From Eubacteriales bacterium (GTDB lineage Bacteria > Bacillota > Clostridia > Christensenellales > CAG-138), in NCBI GenBank assembly GCA_028703645.1, contig JAQVML010000125.1, positions 1-5,396 of the forward strand: a stretch of DNA of 5,396 nucleotides, given 5' to 3'. Position 1 is the stretch's first letter. The number at the start of each line of letters is the position of its first letter. The notes under the pieces are model-generated. The model was not told the origin of the DNA. It did not search any database and worked only from the letters and a program-made list of their open reading frames with translations. The translations under genes and the position numbers were made by a program. Positions 4,398-5,396 of this stretch are shown in pieces.

Positions 4398-5396
4398 ATG
4401 ATGGAAGAACAACTGCATATCGCGCTGATTTCGACGCATTTCGCGCCGGAAGTCACGCCGATCACGCATCTGTATGCCGATCTTGCGGAAGATTTTTGCC
4501 GCTTTGGCGCGCGTGTCAGCGTGGTGACCAAGCTGCCCGGACACGAACTCAGCGAAGAAGAGCGCGCGGCTTTTTACAATCGTAGGGATGAGATTGCGCC
4601 GGAAGGCTATCGTATTCAGCGCGTGGGAAAGAAAGCGCGGCGCGGCGCGAAGCTACTAGAGCGCGCATTGCGCGCCTGCCAGAACACGATTGCGATCTAT
4701 CGCGCTGCAAAAAAGCTCAAGGCGGACGTCTACATCTTCAGCAGCTTGCCCGCCTATCTCGGCTTGGTCGGGGCGCGGCTCAATCGGCGCGCGCGGACGA
4801 TCTATATCTTGCAGGAAATCTTTCCGGATAATCTCGTTGCGGCGGGTACGTATACCGAGTGGCACCCGTTTGTGCGGTTTTGCCGGAGGATGGAGCAGCA
4901 CATCTACCGCCATAATAGCGCGTTTGTTACGCTTTCGGAGGAGATGAAGCGCACGCTGATTGCGCGCGGAATCAAGCCGGAAACCATCACCGTGATTCCC
5001 AATTGGGCGGACACGGACTCGATACAACCGATCTTGCGCGAGAAAAACAAGCTCTTTGACGAACTGGGCCTTTCGCGGGAAGGGTTTTATGCCGTCTACG
5101 CCGGAACGCTCGGCTTTTTGCAGGAGCCGGATGTCATACTGGACGCGGCAAAGCGACTCAAGAACGAGTCGGACATTCGTATTCTCGTCTTTGGCGACGG
5201 CGCGCTTCGGGAGCACGTGAAAAATCGAATTGAGCGTGAGCAGATTGAAAACGTACTGCTTTTCCCCTTGCTTTCCGCCGACCAAACCGCGCAGGTATAT
5301 TCGATTGCGGATGTTGTGCTGGTTCCGCTGAAAAAGGGGATGACGCGTATCGCCGTACCGAGCGAAACCTGGCTTGCGCTCGCTGCGGGCAGACCT
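4398..5396 (+). CDS. Family 4 (WbuB/WcaI-like) glycosyltransferase, 3' end cut by window
   Basis: The frame is open for 333 codons to the window edge. Two adjacent ATG codons (4398 and 4401) follow AGAGGGG at 4386-4392; either could be the start. The sequence reads as a GT-B fold enzyme that transfers a sugar from a nucleotide-sugar donor to a lipid-linked or glycan acceptor at the cytoplasmic membrane face. The N-terminal domain opens with HIALISTHFAPEVTP (7-21) and contains YILQEIFPDNLVAAG (136-150), like the WbuB group. The inter-domain region has VIPNWADTDSI (199-209). The C-terminal domain has YAGTLGFLQEPDVILDAAK (234-252), LVFGDGALR (263-271), a segment ending ADVVLVPL (304-311) and VPSETWLALAAGRP (320-333). 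The donor site is therefore nearly complete before the cut. PSE replaces the PSK I recall as common in this group. As the first gene after a strong promoter it probably opens a capsule, exopolysaccharide or protein-glycan locus. Substrate specificity cannot be told. Confidence 0.92.
   Translation, partial: MMEEQLHIALISTHFAPEVTPITHLYADLAEDFCRFGARVSVVTKLPGHELSEEERAAFYNRRDEIAPEGYRIQRVGKKARRGAKLLERALRACQNTIAIYRAAKKLKADVYIFSSLPAYLGLVGARLNRRARTIYILQEIFPDNLVAAGTYTEWHPFVRFCRRMEQHIYRHNSAFVTLSEEMKRTLIARGIKPETITVIPNWADTDSIQPILREKNKLFDELGLSREGFYAVYAGTLGFLQEPDVILDAAKRLKNESDIRILVFGDGALREHVKNRIEREQIENVLLFPLLSADQTAQVYSIADVVLVPLKKGMTRIAVPSETWLALAAGRP

Noticed and set aside
4131..4544. 137-residue minus-strand frame across the regulator-glycosyltransferase gap
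   Set aside because: It runs through the terminator, promoter and the start of the glycosyltransferase on the opposite strand. The translation is Arg/His-rich and not protein-like.
4656..5285. 209-residue open frame on the minus strand
   Set aside because: It lies wholly antisense to the well-supported glycosyltransferase, is rich in Arg and has no recognisable domain. GC-rich codon use on the plus strand explains the lack of stops.
1..5396. CRISPR array, tRNA, rRNA or insertion sequence
   Set aside because: No regularly spaced palindromic repeats, cloverleaf-like segments, rRNA motifs, transposase motifs or terminal inverted repeats were seen. The only tandem repeat is the direct 63-bp one without spacers.

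Overview
The window looks like chromosomal DNA from a Gram-positive anaerobe of the Bacillota, most probably a Clostridia-type gut bacterium. The signs are strong AAGGAGG ribosome binding sites, a TTGACA/TAAAAT promoter, a set of short membrane-anchored pilin-like proteins of a kind I associate with Clostridia, and a BTAD regulator. Genes are moderately GC-rich with heavy use of GCG (Ala) and CGC (Arg). This assignment is inference; no taxonomic marker gene is present.

Region 1 (1-2675) is the 3' part of a type IV pilus/type II secretion-like operon, all on the + strand. Four small proteins, each with one N-terminal membrane segment and an exported domain, are followed by the retraction ATPase PilT. 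Reading frames are tightly coupled: GTGA at 276-279, TAATG at 774-778, ATGA at 1192-1195, then a 5-base gap to pilT with a strong Shine-Dalgarno. The assembly ATPase, platform protein and prepilin peptidase expected for such a system are not in the window; the first gene is cut by the left edge, so they may lie upstream.

Region 2 (2676-2901) has no conventional gene. It is AT-rich compared with its surroundings and holds a degenerate tandem repeat of about 63 bp that starts in the last codons of pilT. Each copy recreates an AATGA (overlapping start/stop). In one frame the repeat reads as a 21-residue peptide repeat, leading into a 51-codon ORF that stops inside the Shine-Dalgarno of the next gene.

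Region 3 (2902-4149) encodes a 415-residue regulator: winged helix, BTAD helical repeats, and a C-terminal domain that aligns with GGDEF domains but has lost the GGDEF and metal-binding signatures. A rho-independent terminator follows at 4165-4192.

Region 4 (4193-5396) starts a new transcription unit. A near-consensus sigma-A promoter (4255-4283) is overlapped by a 32-bp dyad (4231-4262) that could be an operator. It drives a family 4 (WbuB/WcaI-like) glycosyltransferase that runs off the right edge without a stop, probably the first gene of a surface polysaccharide locus. The window therefore joins two cell-surface modules, pili and glycans, with a regulator between them; whether that regulator controls either side is untested.
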